Below, in pieces: positions 51,982 to 60,720 of a DNA stretch of 64,000 bases. The notes under the pieces are model-generated. The model did not search any database, was not told where the DNA came from, and saw nothing but the letters and a program-made list of their open reading frames with translations. Source of the stretch: Chelativorans petroleitrophicus (lineage in GTDB: Bacteria > Pseudomonadota > Alphaproteobacteria > Rhizobiales > Rhizobiaceae); the NCBI RefSeq assembly GCF_025398195.1, contig NZ_JAODNV010000007.1:124001-188000 (forward strand). The letters run 5' to 3'. The position numbers were made by a program, and so were the translations under genes. Position 1 is the first letter of the stretch. Every line of letters starts with the position of its first letter.

Positions 51982-52146
51982 GGAAAGCAAGGGTACTTCT
52001 TGCTCGCCCTTGGCGCGGGCGGCATGTTCTATCTTACCGTCACCAGCCTGGCCCCCGAAGCGGAGGAGCACCAATATCTTCAGTCAGCCGCGATCGCGGT
52101 GGGAGCGGGCTTTCTGGTGATCATGGTGCTGTCGGAAATGTCGTAG
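51982..52146 (+). pseudogene. 3' remnant of a ZIP-family metal transporter
   Basis: An in-frame stretch of 54 codons after a stop at 51979 reads FLLALGAGGMFYLTVTSLAPEAEEHQYLQSAAIAVGAGFLVIMVLSEMS and then TAG. It is like the last membrane helices of ZIP (zinc/iron permease) transporters, whose final part holds an acidic loop and two helices. There is no upstream domain and no ribosome site; the only ATG, at 52024, would give 40 residues. The 5' part has been lost, perhaps by a deletion that also set the mbfA promoter edge. Confidence 0.65.
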
Positions 52147-52176
52147 CGTGCCGAAAGGTCGGAGGCTTGACGCTCC

Positions 52177-53316
52177 TCAATCCAGCGTCCGCCGGAACCG
52201 TGTAAGCGCTATTGCAGCATAGGCGAGGATGAAGCCCGCAAGCACCGCGATTTCGAACGCGACGGCGGGCATGTCAGCGCCCTTCAGCATCACCGCCCGC
52301 ACGACGCGCAGGAAGTGGGTGAGTGGAAAGATTTCGCCGACCCACTGCGCCCAGAAGGGCATACCCCGGAACGGGAACATGAAGCCCGAAAGCAGGATGG
52401 AAGGCAGAAAGAAGAAGAAGGTGAGCTGCAGGGCCTGCATCTGTGTGTTTGCAACGGTGGAGATCGTGTAGCCGAGCAGCACGAGCGCCATGACGAAGAT
52501 CAGCACGGCAAGCAGAAGCAGCCACATTCTGCCCACAAAAGGTATGTCGAAGAGCAGGCTCGAGGCGATGAGCACTACGGCCACCTGCACGGCACCGACA
52601 ACAAAATAGGGCAGGATCTTGCCAAGCATGATTTCGAGCGGGCTTGCCGGCATGGCGAGCAGATTCTCCATTGTACCGCGCTCGCGCTCACGCGTCAGCG
52701 CGATGGAGGTCATCATCACCATGGTCATCGTCAGGATGACGCCGAGCAGGCCCGGCACGATATTGTAGTGTGAGATGCCCTCGGGATTGTAGCGGCGATG
52801 CACCACCACTTCGAGCTGCCGGTTCGCCTCGGCTTCGGTGGGAGTGATGCCGCGCTCGCGCAGTAGTGCTCGGCTTGCCACAGTGCTCAGTGTCGAGATT
52901 GCCCCGCTTGCGACGGACGGATCGGTCGCGTCCGCCTCGATCAGGATCTGCGCGCGCTCGCCCCGGTCCACCTTGCGCGCGAAATCGGAGGGGATGGTGA
53001 CCACGAACACCACGTCGCCTCGCGCCATCAGGGCCTCCGCTTCCCTCACGCTGCCGACCACATGCTCGAAGCGGTAATAATCCGTCATCTCCAGGGCGGA
53101 GACCATGGCGCGGGTGTAGTGGTCCTGGCTGGTGGTCACGAGTGCCGCGGGCAGATATTTCGGATCGCTGTTGATCGCATAGCCGAACAGCACAAGCTGC
53201 ATCAGCGGCACGGCGAGCATCATTGCGAAGGTGATCCTGTCGCGCCGCATCTGGATGAATTCCTTGATGAGCAGCGCGCGGAACCGGGAAAGCGAGAGGA
53301 AGCGGCTGTGGCTCAT
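52177..53316 (-). CDS. ABC-2 type transporter permease (YbhR/YhhJ-like)
   Basis: The 379-residue protein has an N-terminal helix (ITFAMMLAVPLMQLVLFGYAINSD), a large periplasmic domain (about residues 45-170) and five C-terminal helices (NIVPGLLGVILTMTMVMMTSIALTRERERGTMENLLAMPASPLEIMLGKILPYF). This is the ABC-2 export permease type of YbhS/YbhR/YhhJ. A partner permease is not present, so it likely works as a homodimer. It overlaps the ATPase gene by 4 bases. Substrate unknown; drugs or cell-envelope compounds are typical for this family. Confidence 0.88.
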   Translation of the reverse strand: MSHSRFLSLSRFRALLIKEFIQMRRDRITFAMMLAVPLMQLVLFGYAINSDPKYLPAALVTTSQDHYTRAMVSALEMTDYYRFEHVVGSVREAEALMARGDVVFVVTIPSDFARKVDRGERAQILIEADATDPSVASGAISTLSTVASRALLRERGITPTEAEANRQLEVVVHRRYNPEGISHYNIVPGLLGVILTMTMVMMTSIALTRERERGTMENLLAMPASPLEIMLGKILPYFVVGAVQVAVVLIASSLLFDIPFVGRMWLLLLAVLIFVMALVLLGYTISTVANTQMQALQLTFFFFLPSILLSGFMFPFRGMPFWAQWVGEIFPLTHFLRVVRAVMLKGADMPAVAFEIAVLAGFILAYAAIALTRFRRTLD

Positions 53317-54230
53317 GCCATATTGTCCTGCGCCTTGCTCATGAACTGGATGAAGACATCCTCAAGGCTCGTGTCGCCGCGTGTCACGGTCACGCCTGGC
53401 CTGCTCGCGATGACGGCAAGAGAGTCGGAAAGCAACTTTTCGTCGGAGCCCACCACGTGCAACGTTGCCCCGAACGGAGCCACCTGCTCGACGCCCGGCA
53501 GGCGCGCGATCTCAGACACCATGCGCTCGAGCCCCGGCCCTTCGACCACGAAGGTGACGAGACCCGCCTCGCGCACTACCCCGCTCACGGTGCCCGTAGC
53601 CAGCAGCTTGCCATAGGAAATGTAGGAAATGCGGTGGCAGCGCTCGGCCTCGTCCATATAGTGGGTTGAGACTAGCACGGTGAGTCCTTCCGCCGCCAGC
53701 CGGTGGATCTCGTCCCAGAAATCGCGGCGCGCCTTTGGGTCCACGCCCGCGGTGGGCTCGTCGAGCAGCAGCAGCTTTGGCTTGTGCATGATGCAGGCTG
53801 CCAGCGCCAGCCGCTGTTTCCAGCCGCCCGAAAGCGTGCCCGCAAGCTGGTTGCGGCGGCTTGTCAGCCCCAAATCCTCCAGCGTGCGGTCGACATGCTC
53901 CCGTACCGGCCTCAGCTCGTAGAGGCGAGCGACGAATTCCAAGTTTTCCGCGATTGTCAGGTCTTCGTAGAAGGAAAAGCGCTGTGTCATATAGCCGACC
54001 TCGCGCTTGATCTTCAGCGCTTCGGTGACGAGGTCGTAGCCGAGCACCCGGCCGCCTCCCTCGTCGGGTGTCAGAAGCCCACACATTATGCGGATGGTGG
54101 TTGTCTTGCCGGATCCGTTCGGCCCCAAGAAGCCGACGATCTCGCCCTGCTCCACCATCATGGACACATGGTCGACAACGGTTTTCTCGCCGAAGCGTTT
54201 GACCAGCCCATGGACGTCGATGGCATGCAT
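53313..54230 (-). CDS. ABC transporter ATP-binding protein (YbhF-like export ATPase)
   Basis: The 305-residue ATPase has Walker A GFLGPNGSGKTTTIRIMCGLL, signature TLSGGWKQRLALAACIM, Walker B LLLLDEPTAGVDPKARRDFWDEI and a switch histidine (VLVSTHYMDEAERC). The C-terminal about 75 residues are typical of drug-export ATPases. It drives the ABC-2 permease encoded downstream. About 118 bases separate it from hlyD, filled by a heptamer repeat element. The ATG is at 54230. Confidence 0.92.
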   Translation of the reverse strand: MHAIDVHGLVKRFGEKTVVDHVSMMVEQGEIVGFLGPNGSGKTTTIRIMCGLLTPDEGGGRVLGYDLVTEALKIKREVGYMTQRFSFYEDLTIAENLEFVARLYELRPVREHVDRTLEDLGLTSRRNQLAGTLSGGWKQRLALAACIMHKPKLLLLDEPTAGVDPKARRDFWDEIHRLAAEGLTVLVSTHYMDEAERCHRISYISYGKLLATGTVSGVVREAGLVTFVVEGPGLERMVSEIARLPGVEQVAPFGATLHVVGSDEKLLSDSLAVIASRPGVTVTRGDTSLEDVFIQFMSKAQDNMA

Positions 54231-54247
54231 GTATTTCTCCGAAAGGG

Positions 54248-54349
54248 GCGAATAGGGAATAGCGGGTAGCGAATAGGGATTGGCGAATGGGAGTGCTGAA
54301 CTGTTCAGAGCAATCCTTCCCTACTCGCTATTCGCTACTCCCTGTTCGC
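54248..54349. repeat. Heptamer inverted-repeat element, copy B (within the ABC operon)
   Basis: The left arm is six 7-base units in a row, 54248-54289: GCGAATA, GGGAATA, GCGGGTA, GCGAATA, GGGATTG, GCGAATG. The right arm is five inverted units, 54315-54349: CCTTCCC, TACTCGC, TATTCGC, TACTCCC, TGTTCGC. The centre has the palindrome CTGAAC-T-GTTCAG (54296-54308). The right arm touches the stop codon of hlyD. Transcribed, it would fold into a long hairpin. It shares units with the element at 37728-37858. Confidence 0.85.
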
Positions 54350-55311
54350 TAACCACTATTTGGCTGCGCGCCCAGGATCACATCGACGATCTGCCCCGGT
54401 TGCAACCGGTCCGCCGCCTCGCCTTCCGGCTTCGCCTCCACCAGGAAGACGAGCTTCTGCCGCGTCTCGAGCGAGTAGATGACCGGCGGTGTGAACTCGG
54501 GCTCCGGTGAGACGTAGGAGACACGCGCCTCAAGCCCTTCGGGGCAGCCGTCGCAGCGCACCGCCAGCACGGAACCGACCTCGATGGCGGAAATGTCCGG
54601 TTCCGGCACATAGAGCTTCAGCTTTACGGCGCCATCCGGCAGCATGGAAACGACCGGCGCCGAAGGCCCCGCGACATCGCCCGCATTGCGGATCACATCG
54701 TTCACGCGGCCTGTCGCCGGCGCCCGGATCGTGCGCTCGGAAAGCTGCCACTTGGCCTGCTCCAGGACCGCCTTTGCCTGCTCGACCCGCCTTTCGGCTG
54801 CCTCGATCTCCTGAGCTCGGGCTGGCAGACGGGCCACGGCCAGCTTCGCTCTCGCTTCCCCAACGCGCGCCTCCGCCAACGTCGCCTCGGTCTGCGCCTT
54901 GTCCAGCTCTGCTTGAGTGGCAATGCCTCTGCGGAAAAGGTCGCTCGTGCGGGCAAGAACGCGGTCGGCCTCCGCCACCTGTGCCTCGGCCGAGCGGAGA
55001 GTGGCCTCCAGCACTGCGATCTCCTCTCGCCGCTGGCCTTCCTGCAGATTGGCTAGCGCGGCTTCAGCCTCCGCAAGCGCGGCCTCCGCCTGGGTAACGG
55101 CAATCCGGGCGCCGGTCTCCTCTATCAGCGCCACCGCCTCACCCGCCTCCACCCGGTTACCACGCCCGACCTGGACGGATCGCACCTGCCCGACTTCCAC
55201 CGGCGCGAGCAGCACATATTCGCCTTCCACATAGCCGACGGCGAGCGGCTGCGGCACGGCGCAGGCGGCGAAGATGAGGCCGGCCAGGGGAATGGCGCAA
55301 AGAATGCTCAT
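54349..55311 (-). CDS. HlyD-family periplasmic adaptor (membrane fusion protein)
   Basis: The 320-residue protein has an N-terminal signal/anchor with a possible lipobox (GLIFAACAVP), a lipoyl half (GYVEGEYVLLAPVEVGQVRSVQVGRGNRVEAGEAVALIEE), a long alpha-helical coiled coil (about residues 75-205, Ala/Glu-rich) and a beta-barrel part ending in QPNSG. It links the ABC-2 pump to an outer-membrane channel, as YbhG does. Its start overlaps the tetR gene by 4 bases. Confidence 0.88.
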   Translation of the reverse strand: MSILCAIPLAGLIFAACAVPQPLAVGYVEGEYVLLAPVEVGQVRSVQVGRGNRVEAGEAVALIEETGARIAVTQAEAALAEAEAALANLQEGQRREEIAVLEATLRSAEAQVAEADRVLARTSDLFRRGIATQAELDKAQTEATLAEARVGEARAKLAVARLPARAQEIEAAERRVEQAKAVLEQAKWQLSERTIRAPATGRVNDVIRNAGDVAGPSAPVVSMLPDGAVKLKLYVPEPDISAIEVGSVLAVRCDGCPEGLEARVSYVSPEPEFTPPVIYSLETRQKLVFLVEAKPEGEAADRLQPGQIVDVILGAQPNSG

Positions 55312-56018
55312 GATCTTTTCCTCCGCGCCTCAAGGATGGCCTTCAGATTGTCGCGTGCGACCGCCGCGACCGCGGATGCCTCGCGCGGGCCGATCTCGCC
55401 CCAGCCCATGCGACGCTTCACCGGCTCTCGCCCGATGCGGAAATAGACGATCTGGCCGACCATCGTGAAAATGGCGATCCTGGTGTATTCGCTCTCGGCG
55501 GGGTCGCCGGTGGCCGCTTCCCACAGGCCGCACAAATGCCTGTGCACCGGCTCGAACACGCCGTTGTAGATGACATCGATGGCGTCCGTGGGCTGACCCA
55601 GCTCGCGCAGAATGAACTGCACGATCTCCCCCGCCTCGGGCCGGGCTACCATGAAGCCTACCAGAGTTTCTATAGCGCGCACGAGCCGGGCGGCGGCCTC
55701 CTCAGGCGCAAGCTGAAGGCGCGACGGATCGGCAGTGAGATCACCAAGCGCACGCCCGGCCACTTGCGAGATCATGGCAGCGATGTATTGCGCGCAGGCC
55801 GTGCGCAGGCCTTCCTTGCCGCCGAAGTGATAGGCGATGGAACCGATATTGGCGCGAGCCTCCGCGGCGATGGCCCGTGTCGATGTGGCATCGAATCCGC
55901 GTTTTCCGAAAAGCCGTATAGCGGCGCGGATCAGCGCCTCGCGCGTCCGCTCCGCGGCGCCAATCCGCCGTGAACCGCCTGCAGAACCTGTTTCGTGAAG
56001 AAAGTCATCCCTTGTCAT
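55308..56018 (-). CDS. TetR-family regulator with CerR/CecR C-terminal domain
   Basis: About 236 residues: a TetR DNA-binding domain (RTREALIRAAIRLFGKRGFDATSTRAIAAEARANIGSIAYHFGGKEGLRTACAQYIA) and a C-terminal domain like that of CecR/YbiH, the regulator of ybhGFSR in E. coli. Here too it heads a hlyD-ATPase-permease operon, with a 4-base overlap to hlyD. I place the start at 56018 (MTRDDF); an ATG at 56027 lies in the -10 region. There is no ribosome site, which fits a leaderless mRNA. Confidence 0.9.
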   Translation of the reverse strand: MTRDDFLHETGSAGGSRRIGAAERTREALIRAAIRLFGKRGFDATSTRAIAAEARANIGSIAYHFGGKEGLRTACAQYIAAMISQVAGRALGDLTADPSRLQLAPEEAAARLVRAIETLVGFMVARPEAGEIVQFILRELGQPTDAIDVIYNGVFEPVHRHLCGLWEAATGDPAESEYTRIAIFTMVGQIVYFRIGREPVKRRMGWGEIGPREASAVAAVARDNLKAILEARRKRS

Positions 56019-56025
56019 GGCAGGC

Positions 56026-56054
56026 ATTTATTCAATCGTTTGATTAAATGTCAA
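56026..56054 (-). promoter_or_regulatory. Promoter with TetR operator in its spacer
   Basis: On the minus strand a perfect TTGACA (56054-56049) is followed by 16-17 bases and a weak -10 (AATAAA or ATAAAT, 56032-56026). An inverted repeat with arms TTTATTCAA (56027-56035) and TTGATTAAA (56040-56048), 8 of 9 matching, fills the spacer and -10. The mRNA would begin near the ATG at 56018. It predicts tight self-repression of the whole export operon. Confidence 0.7.
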
Positions 56055-56077
56055 GGCAAGTTTCGGCCGCGCGAATT

Positions 56078-57121
56078 TTAATGGCCGGAGCTCGACCCCC
56101 GGCCAACGTCGCCTACTCCAGCCTTGGCTGTCCCTCGCCGGGCATTCTCTATTGCGAAACGAGGGGGTGAAATCGGATCCCGCAACCGCCCGATGCGTTC
56201 CACCAGAAGCGCGAAAAAGCGCTCATCATCGATGTCACGCATCACGAGCGCATTTGCTGGACGGTCGGTGACGCGCCACCAGTCGATCACCGTCATGCCC
56301 ATGGTGAGTTCCGAAGCCGTCTCAACCGTCACATTGCATCTGCGGCCGCCAAAGATCTTCGGTTCAAGCGGATAGGCAATGACGCAGGGATCGTGCAGCG
56401 GGCCGCCCTGGGAGCCATATTTTTCCGTATCGAAGCGCTCTTGATATTCCAGCAGTATGGCCGTCGCGTCTCCCACCCGCGTACCAAGTTCGCGGAATGT
56501 GGCGATGCGCTCCGGCGAAGTCAGCGCCTTGTGGGTGACGTCGAGCGGCATCATGACGATCGGGATCTTCGAGCGGAAGACGACATCCGCCGCATGCGGA
56601 TCGACATAGATGTTGAACTCGGCGGCAGGCGTGATGTTGCCGCCTTCGAAGAAGCCGCCGCCCATCATCACGATCTCGCGCACGCGCTCCGCGATCCTGG
56701 GCTCGCGCACGAGAGCCAGCGCCACGTTGGTAAGCGGTCCCAGCGTGCACAGCGTAACCTCGCCCGGCGCATGATTCATCAGCGTTTCGACGATGAAATC
56801 GACCGCATGGATCTGCATGGGCGGCATGGCGGGCTCAGGCAGGTCAGGTCCATCGAGTCCCGTCTGGCCATGGACGTGCTCGGCCGTCACCAGATCCCGC
56901 ACCATGGGCCGGCTTGCTCCGGGGTAAACCTTCATATCCGGCCTGCCGGCAAGTTCGCAGACCTTGCGCGCGTTCTTTTCCGTGAGCGCCAGCGGCACAT
57001 TACCGGCAACCGCTGTGATGCCAAGGATGTCCAGCTCGGGGCTTGCCAGCGCCAGAAGAAGCGCGACCGCATCGTCCTGGCCCGGATCGGTGTCGATAAT
57101 GATTTTTCTCAGGCCCGCCAT
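56078..57121 (-). CDS. Nucleoside hydrolase (IUNH family)
   Basis: The 347-residue enzyme starts MAGLRKIIIDTDPGQDDAVALLLALASPELDILGITAVAGNVPLALTEKNARKVCEL. It has the calcium-binding DTDPGQDD site, further motifs VTLCTLGPLTNVALAL and MGGGFFEGGNITPAAEFNIYVDPHAADVVF, and the C-terminal aspartate region HDPCVIAY. It cleaves ribonucleosides to base and ribose for salvage. Sugar or base preference cannot be told. It is divergent from the hsp20 gene. Confidence 0.93.
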   Translation of the reverse strand: MAGLRKIIIDTDPGQDDAVALLLALASPELDILGITAVAGNVPLALTEKNARKVCELAGRPDMKVYPGASRPMVRDLVTAEHVHGQTGLDGPDLPEPAMPPMQIHAVDFIVETLMNHAPGEVTLCTLGPLTNVALALVREPRIAERVREIVMMGGGFFEGGNITPAAEFNIYVDPHAADVVFRSKIPIVMMPLDVTHKALTSPERIATFRELGTRVGDATAILLEYQERFDTEKYGSQGGPLHDPCVIAYPLEPKIFGGRRCNVTVETASELTMGMTVIDWWRVTDRPANALVMRDIDDERFFALLVERIGRLRDPISPPRFAIENARRGTAKAGVGDVGRGSSSGH

Positions 57122-57135
57122 GAATTCGCATCCTT

Positions 57136-57164
57136 CTTGAACTCGTTGCGCGAACAGACCATAT
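57136..57164 (+). promoter_or_regulatory. RpoH (sigma-32)-type promoter of hsp20
   Basis: CTTGAA (57136-57141), exactly 17 bases, CCATAT (57159-57164) is an excellent fit to the alphaproteobacterial heat-shock sigma consensus. It lies about 68 bases before the hsp20 ATG. Confidence 0.8.
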
Positions 57165-57231
57165 CAGCGGTGCCGGCAAGAACGCCATTCGGGTTTTTGC
57201 TGTCCACGTCGCTCTTTGAGGACAGGAAGAC

Positions 57232-57657
57232 ATGACGCGCATGACGCCCTTCTCGAACCCGCTGCTTTTAGGGTTCGACAGCATGGAGAAAACGCTCGAG
57301 CGGATAGCAAAGTCGGGCGATAGCTACCCGCCGTACAACATCGAGCGCATCCGCAACAAGGAAGGGCGCGGCGAGCGGTTGCGAATCACGTTGGCCGTGG
57401 CGGGCTTCGCCGAACAGGATCTGGAGGTCCTCATCGAGGAGAACCAATTGATCGTCCGGGGCCGGCAGAATGACGACACGGAACGTGAATATCTGCACCG
57501 CGGTATCGCCTCGCGGCAGTTCCAGCGTGTATTCGTGCTCGCAGACGGCATGCGGGTGCTGGGCGCGGAATTGAGGAACGGCCTTTTGGCCATAGACCTT
57601 GATCGGCCCGAGCCCGAACGGCTGGTGCGCCGGATAGACATTTCGGTGAAGGAGTGA
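57232..57657 (+). CDS. Small heat shock protein Hsp20 (IbpA-like)
   Basis: The 141-residue protein has an alpha-crystallin domain (YPPYNIERIRNKEGRGERLRITLAVAGFAEQDLEVLIEENQLIVRGRQNDDTEREYLHRGIASRQFQRVFVLADGMRVLGAELRNGLLAIDLDRPEPE) with the A-x-x-x-N-G-L-L motif. It holds unfolded proteins for DnaK/ClpB. The short N-terminus (MTRMTPFSNPLLLGFDSME) resembles rhizobial IbpA-like proteins. It has a heat-shock promoter and is followed by a DUF1150 gene, a regular partner. Confidence 0.94.
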   Translation: MTRMTPFSNPLLLGFDSMEKTLERIAKSGDSYPPYNIERIRNKEGRGERLRITLAVAGFAEQDLEVLIEENQLIVRGRQNDDTEREYLHRGIASRQFQRVFVLADGMRVLGAELRNGLLAIDLDRPEPERLVRRIDISVKE

Positions 57658-57734
57658 AGCGATGAACCTTTACCGGAACCCGAGGCTCTTGAGTGGGTTG
57701 GCTCCATGAGCGGCCCGCGGAAAAGGAGGCTGAC

Positions 57735-57992
57735 ATGACCGACAACGAACGCAAGATAACGGTGACTCCGCAGCAGCTTGCCCATATTGGCGAAGGGGCC
57801 ATCGCCTACATGCGCGAGATGGATGCCGCGGAACTGAAGGGCAAGTTCCCGGGCATGCCGGACATGGCCCCCGGCACGAAATTGTGGGCGCTCTTCGCCG
57901 CCAACGGCCGCCCCATCCTTCTGGCCGACGGACGCGACGCCGCTCTCGCAGGCGCATTCCAGAACGATCTGCAGCCGGTGAGCCTGCATTGA
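57735..57992 (+). CDS. DUF1150 small protein
   Basis: The product of about 85 residues (MTDNERKITVTPQQLAHIGEGAIAYMREMDAAELKGKFPGMPDMAPGTKLWALFAANGRPILLADGRDAAL) belongs to DUF1150, which stands after hsp20 genes in Hyphomicrobiales. Function is unknown, probably heat-linked. AAAAGGAGGC is a strong ribosome site. It is likely co-transcribed with hsp20. Confidence 0.9.
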   Translation: MTDNERKITVTPQQLAHIGEGAIAYMREMDAAELKGKFPGMPDMAPGTKLWALFAANGRPILLADGRDAALAGAFQNDLQPVSLH

Positions 57993-58191
57993 CGCGCCTT
58001 TGACCTTCCATCGTCCTCACGGGCAGGATCGGAGCGTCCCTGCCCGTGGACGTCGTTGACATGCAGTCCTCCGCGTCCCCCGCTTAACCGAACCTTCACG
58101 TTGCCACCTCATGTTTTTGGTGACGGCGCGCGCCGGCTATGGCCCTGCTCATCAGCCGGTGCTTTTGACGGCGGTGGGGAGAACGTCGGCG

Positions 58192-60669
58192 ATGCTCGAT
58201 TTTTTCGGCCTTGAGCCGCAAAGGGGGGCATTGTTCGCTCTTGGAGCGGTTGTGCCGGTTGTGGCACTTGCCCTTGCGAGCATCCTGTGCGCGGTATTCT
58301 GGGCCGTGCGCGCCCGCAAACGCAGGCAGCGGCACGAGGAAAGCGGCGACCCCTCCCAAACCATAGCCCGTGCGGTGCGCGGCGTACGCCAGCGCTATCT
58401 GGTGGTGATGGCTGCCCTCATCATTCCGGCGACGGCATTCGTCGTCGGCTCGCAGATTGCTAATCATCGCTTTTCTTCCGCCACCTCCATGGCCGTCCTG
58501 GTGGCCCAGGCATCGGAGACAATCGAACGGGCAGGGCGTGCCGCCATCGAGATGTCGCGCCAGCCCATCGAGGAAACCGATTGGACGAGGGACGCGCTGA
58601 AAATCCAGTCTCAACGCCTGGCGACCGTCATCGAGCGCATGGAGACCCTGTGGCAGAGCCTCGATGACGGTCTCAAGGCGCGGCTTATGGCGCGAACGCC
58701 CGAAGGGAAGGTAGAGCCGCTCGAACTTCTCAAAGACTTCCATGCCGAACTGGAAAACGCCATCGGCAGCAGCCGGGACCGGCGCGTCGCCGAAGGCGTG
58801 CATCTGGAAGTCACCATCGGCTATATCGTGCAGCCGGCGCTCGGACAGCTTGCCAAAGCGCTGCGCCGGTTCAACCGCGAGCTTGCGGAACAGGCCCGGG
58901 TGGCCATCTTCGTGCTGGCGGTGGCGCTTGCGGTCTTCGCGGCAGCGATCTTCCTGTTCATCTTCCTGCCTATGGACCGTTCGATCCGCCAGGCGCTGGC
59001 TCGCCTGAAGACGGCGCTGGAGGGCGCCAAGGCGGCCGACCGCGCGAAATCAGAATTTCTCGCCAATATGAGTCACGAGATCCGCACGCCGATGAACGGC
59101 GTTCTCGGCATGGCGGAGCTCATGGCAAACACCGATCTCGACCCGCGCCAGCGCACCTATAACGACATCATCGTCAGTTCCGGCAACGCGCTCCTGGCCA
59201 TTATCAACGACATACTGGACTACTCCAAGATCGACGCCGGCCAGGCCCATCTAGACCCCGCGCCCTTTCGCCTGACGGAGGCCGTGGAGGATGTCGCAGC
59301 CCTCTTCTCCTCGCGCGCATCGGAAAAGGACCTCGAACTGATCGTGCGGATCGATCCCAAGCTGCCGGAATGGTTTGTGGGCGACGAAGGGCGCGTGCGC
59401 CAGATACTGTCCAACCTCGTCAGCAATGCGGTCAAGTTCACCGATCAGGGTTATGTGCTGATCGAAGCCCTGAGCGATTCCAAAGGCATTGTTTTCCAGG
59501 TCACCGACACGGGTATCGGCATCCCGGAGGACAAGATTGGAACGGTGTTCGAGAAGTTCAGCCAGGTGGATGCCTCCTCCACAAGGCGGCATGAGGGGAC
59601 AGGGCTCGGCCTGGCGATAGCGTCAAAGCTGGCGGAACTCATGGGAGGCACGATCGAAGCGGAGAGCCGCCTCGGCGAAGGATCGGTGTTCCGCTGCCGC
59701 TTGCCGCTTCCCGCCCACGAAGCTCCGCGCAGGGAGCCGCAGCCCGTCCAGCCGGTGGAGGGTGCGCGCGTATTGATCGTTGATGACAACGACGTCAACA
59801 GGCGCATTCTCACGGAGCAGATGAAGCATTGGGGCCTCGATTGCTGCGCGGTGGAGAACGGCACACTGGCGCTTGCCGTTCTTGACGAGGCGCGGCGGCT
59901 CGGAGCACCCGTAGACCTCGTCCTGCTCGACTATCAGATGCTTGGAATAACGGGTGCGGATCTTTTGCCCCGTATGCAGCTTTCCGGTCACGGAAGCGAG
60001 ACTGCGGCCATCCTGCTCACCTCGGTTGATGACGCAACGGCGCTGCACGAATTGAAGACCTCCGGCGCGCGGGCCGTGCTGATCAAACCGGTCCGCTCGG
60101 CGCTTTTGCGCAAGACAATTGCCGACGTCCTTGGGCAGCGGAGCAAGCATGTGCCTGCCCAGCAGATAGACGGGGCGGCGGCGCAACAGCCGGAGGCGGA
60201 CACCGCGCCCAGGGAGAACGCTCCCGTTCTTCCGATGCCGAGCAAGGAAGTGCCGCCAGAACCGCTGCAAATTCTGGTGGCGGAGGACAATGACGTAAAC
60301 CAGCTCGTCTTCCGACAGATACTTGAACACTCTGGCTACAGCTTCGCAATTGCCACCAACGGCAATGAGGCTCTGGTTCTCTGGAGGCGCAATCGCCCGG
60401 CCCTCATTCTTATGGACATTTCCATGCCGGAAATGAACGGGCTTGAGGCTACGCAGGCCATCCGCAAGGAGGAGACGGAGCAAAAACTTGAGCGGACACC
60501 GATCATCGGTTTGACTGCTCACGCGCTCGAAGGCGACCGGGAGCGCTGCCTCGCGGCAGGCATGGACGATTATCTCACGAAGCCTGTATCGCCCGCCCGT
60601 CTGGAAGCGAAGATCAACGAATGGCTGCCGCGATCAGAGTCGGCCGACGCTTCGCGCGCGCGTTGCTGA
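58192..60669 (+). CDS. Membrane hybrid histidine kinase with two receiver domains
   Basis: About 825 residues: an N-terminal membrane helix, a second helix ([22 protein letters not shown]), a periplasmic four-helix-like sensor (about 110-250) and a third helix ([21 protein letters not shown]). Next comes a HisKA site ([19 protein letters not shown]), an HATPase domain ([23 protein letters not shown]) and two receivers (LLDYQM and [14 protein letters not shown]). This is a phosphorelay kinase whose signal is unknown. I use the ATG at 58192 with GGGGAGAAC upstream; the open frame begins at 58111. It has no linked response regulator. Confidence 0.9.
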   Translation: MLDFFGLEPQRGALFALGAVVPVVALALASILCAVFWAVRARKRRQRHEESGDPSQTIARAVRGVRQRYLVVMAALIIPATAFVVGSQIANHRFSSATSMAVLVAQASETIERAGRAAIEMSRQPIEETDWTRDALKIQSQRLATVIERMETLWQSLDDGLKARLMARTPEGKVEPLELLKDFHAELENAIGSSRDRRVAEGVHLEVTIGYIVQPALGQLAKALRRFNRELAEQARVAIFVLAVALAVFAAAIFLFIFLPMDRSIRQALARLKTALEGAKAADRAKSEFLANMSHEIRTPMNGVLGMAELMANTDLDPRQRTYNDIIVSSGNALLAIINDILDYSKIDAGQAHLDPAPFRLTEAVEDVAALFSSRASEKDLELIVRIDPKLPEWFVGDEGRVRQILSNLVSNAVKFTDQGYVLIEALSDSKGIVFQVTDTGIGIPEDKIGTVFEKFSQVDASSTRRHEGTGLGLAIASKLAELMGGTIEAESRLGEGSVFRCRLPLPAHEAPRREPQPVQPVEGARVLIVDDNDVNRRILTEQMKHWGLDCCAVENGTLALAVLDEARRLGAPVDLVLLDYQMLGITGADLLPRMQLSGHGSETAAILLTSVDDATALHELKTSGARAVLIKPVRSALLRKTIADVLGQRSKHVPAQQIDGAAAQQPEADTAPRENAPVLPMPSKEVPPEPLQILVAEDNDVNQLVFRQILEHSGYSFAIATNGNEALVLWRRNRPALILMDISMPEMNGLEATQAIRKEETEQKLERTPIIGLTAHALEGDRERCLAAGMDDYLTKPVSPARLEAKINEWLPRSESADASRARC

Positions 60670-60720
60670 CTTTCCGGATATCCGGAGCGCTTCAGCCGGC
60701 GTCAGTCTCGGTCCATCCTC

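Noticed and set aside
57675-57699. Second EcfG-type promoter (GGAAC ... GGTT) before the DUF1150 gene
   Set aside because: The -10 half deviates and the gene is closely spaced in an hsp20 operon with an RpoH promoter.
60673-60686. TCCGGATATCCGGA palindrome after the second histidine kinase
   Set aside because: Its stem has no loop and no U run, and short palindromes of this sort are expected by chance at high GC.
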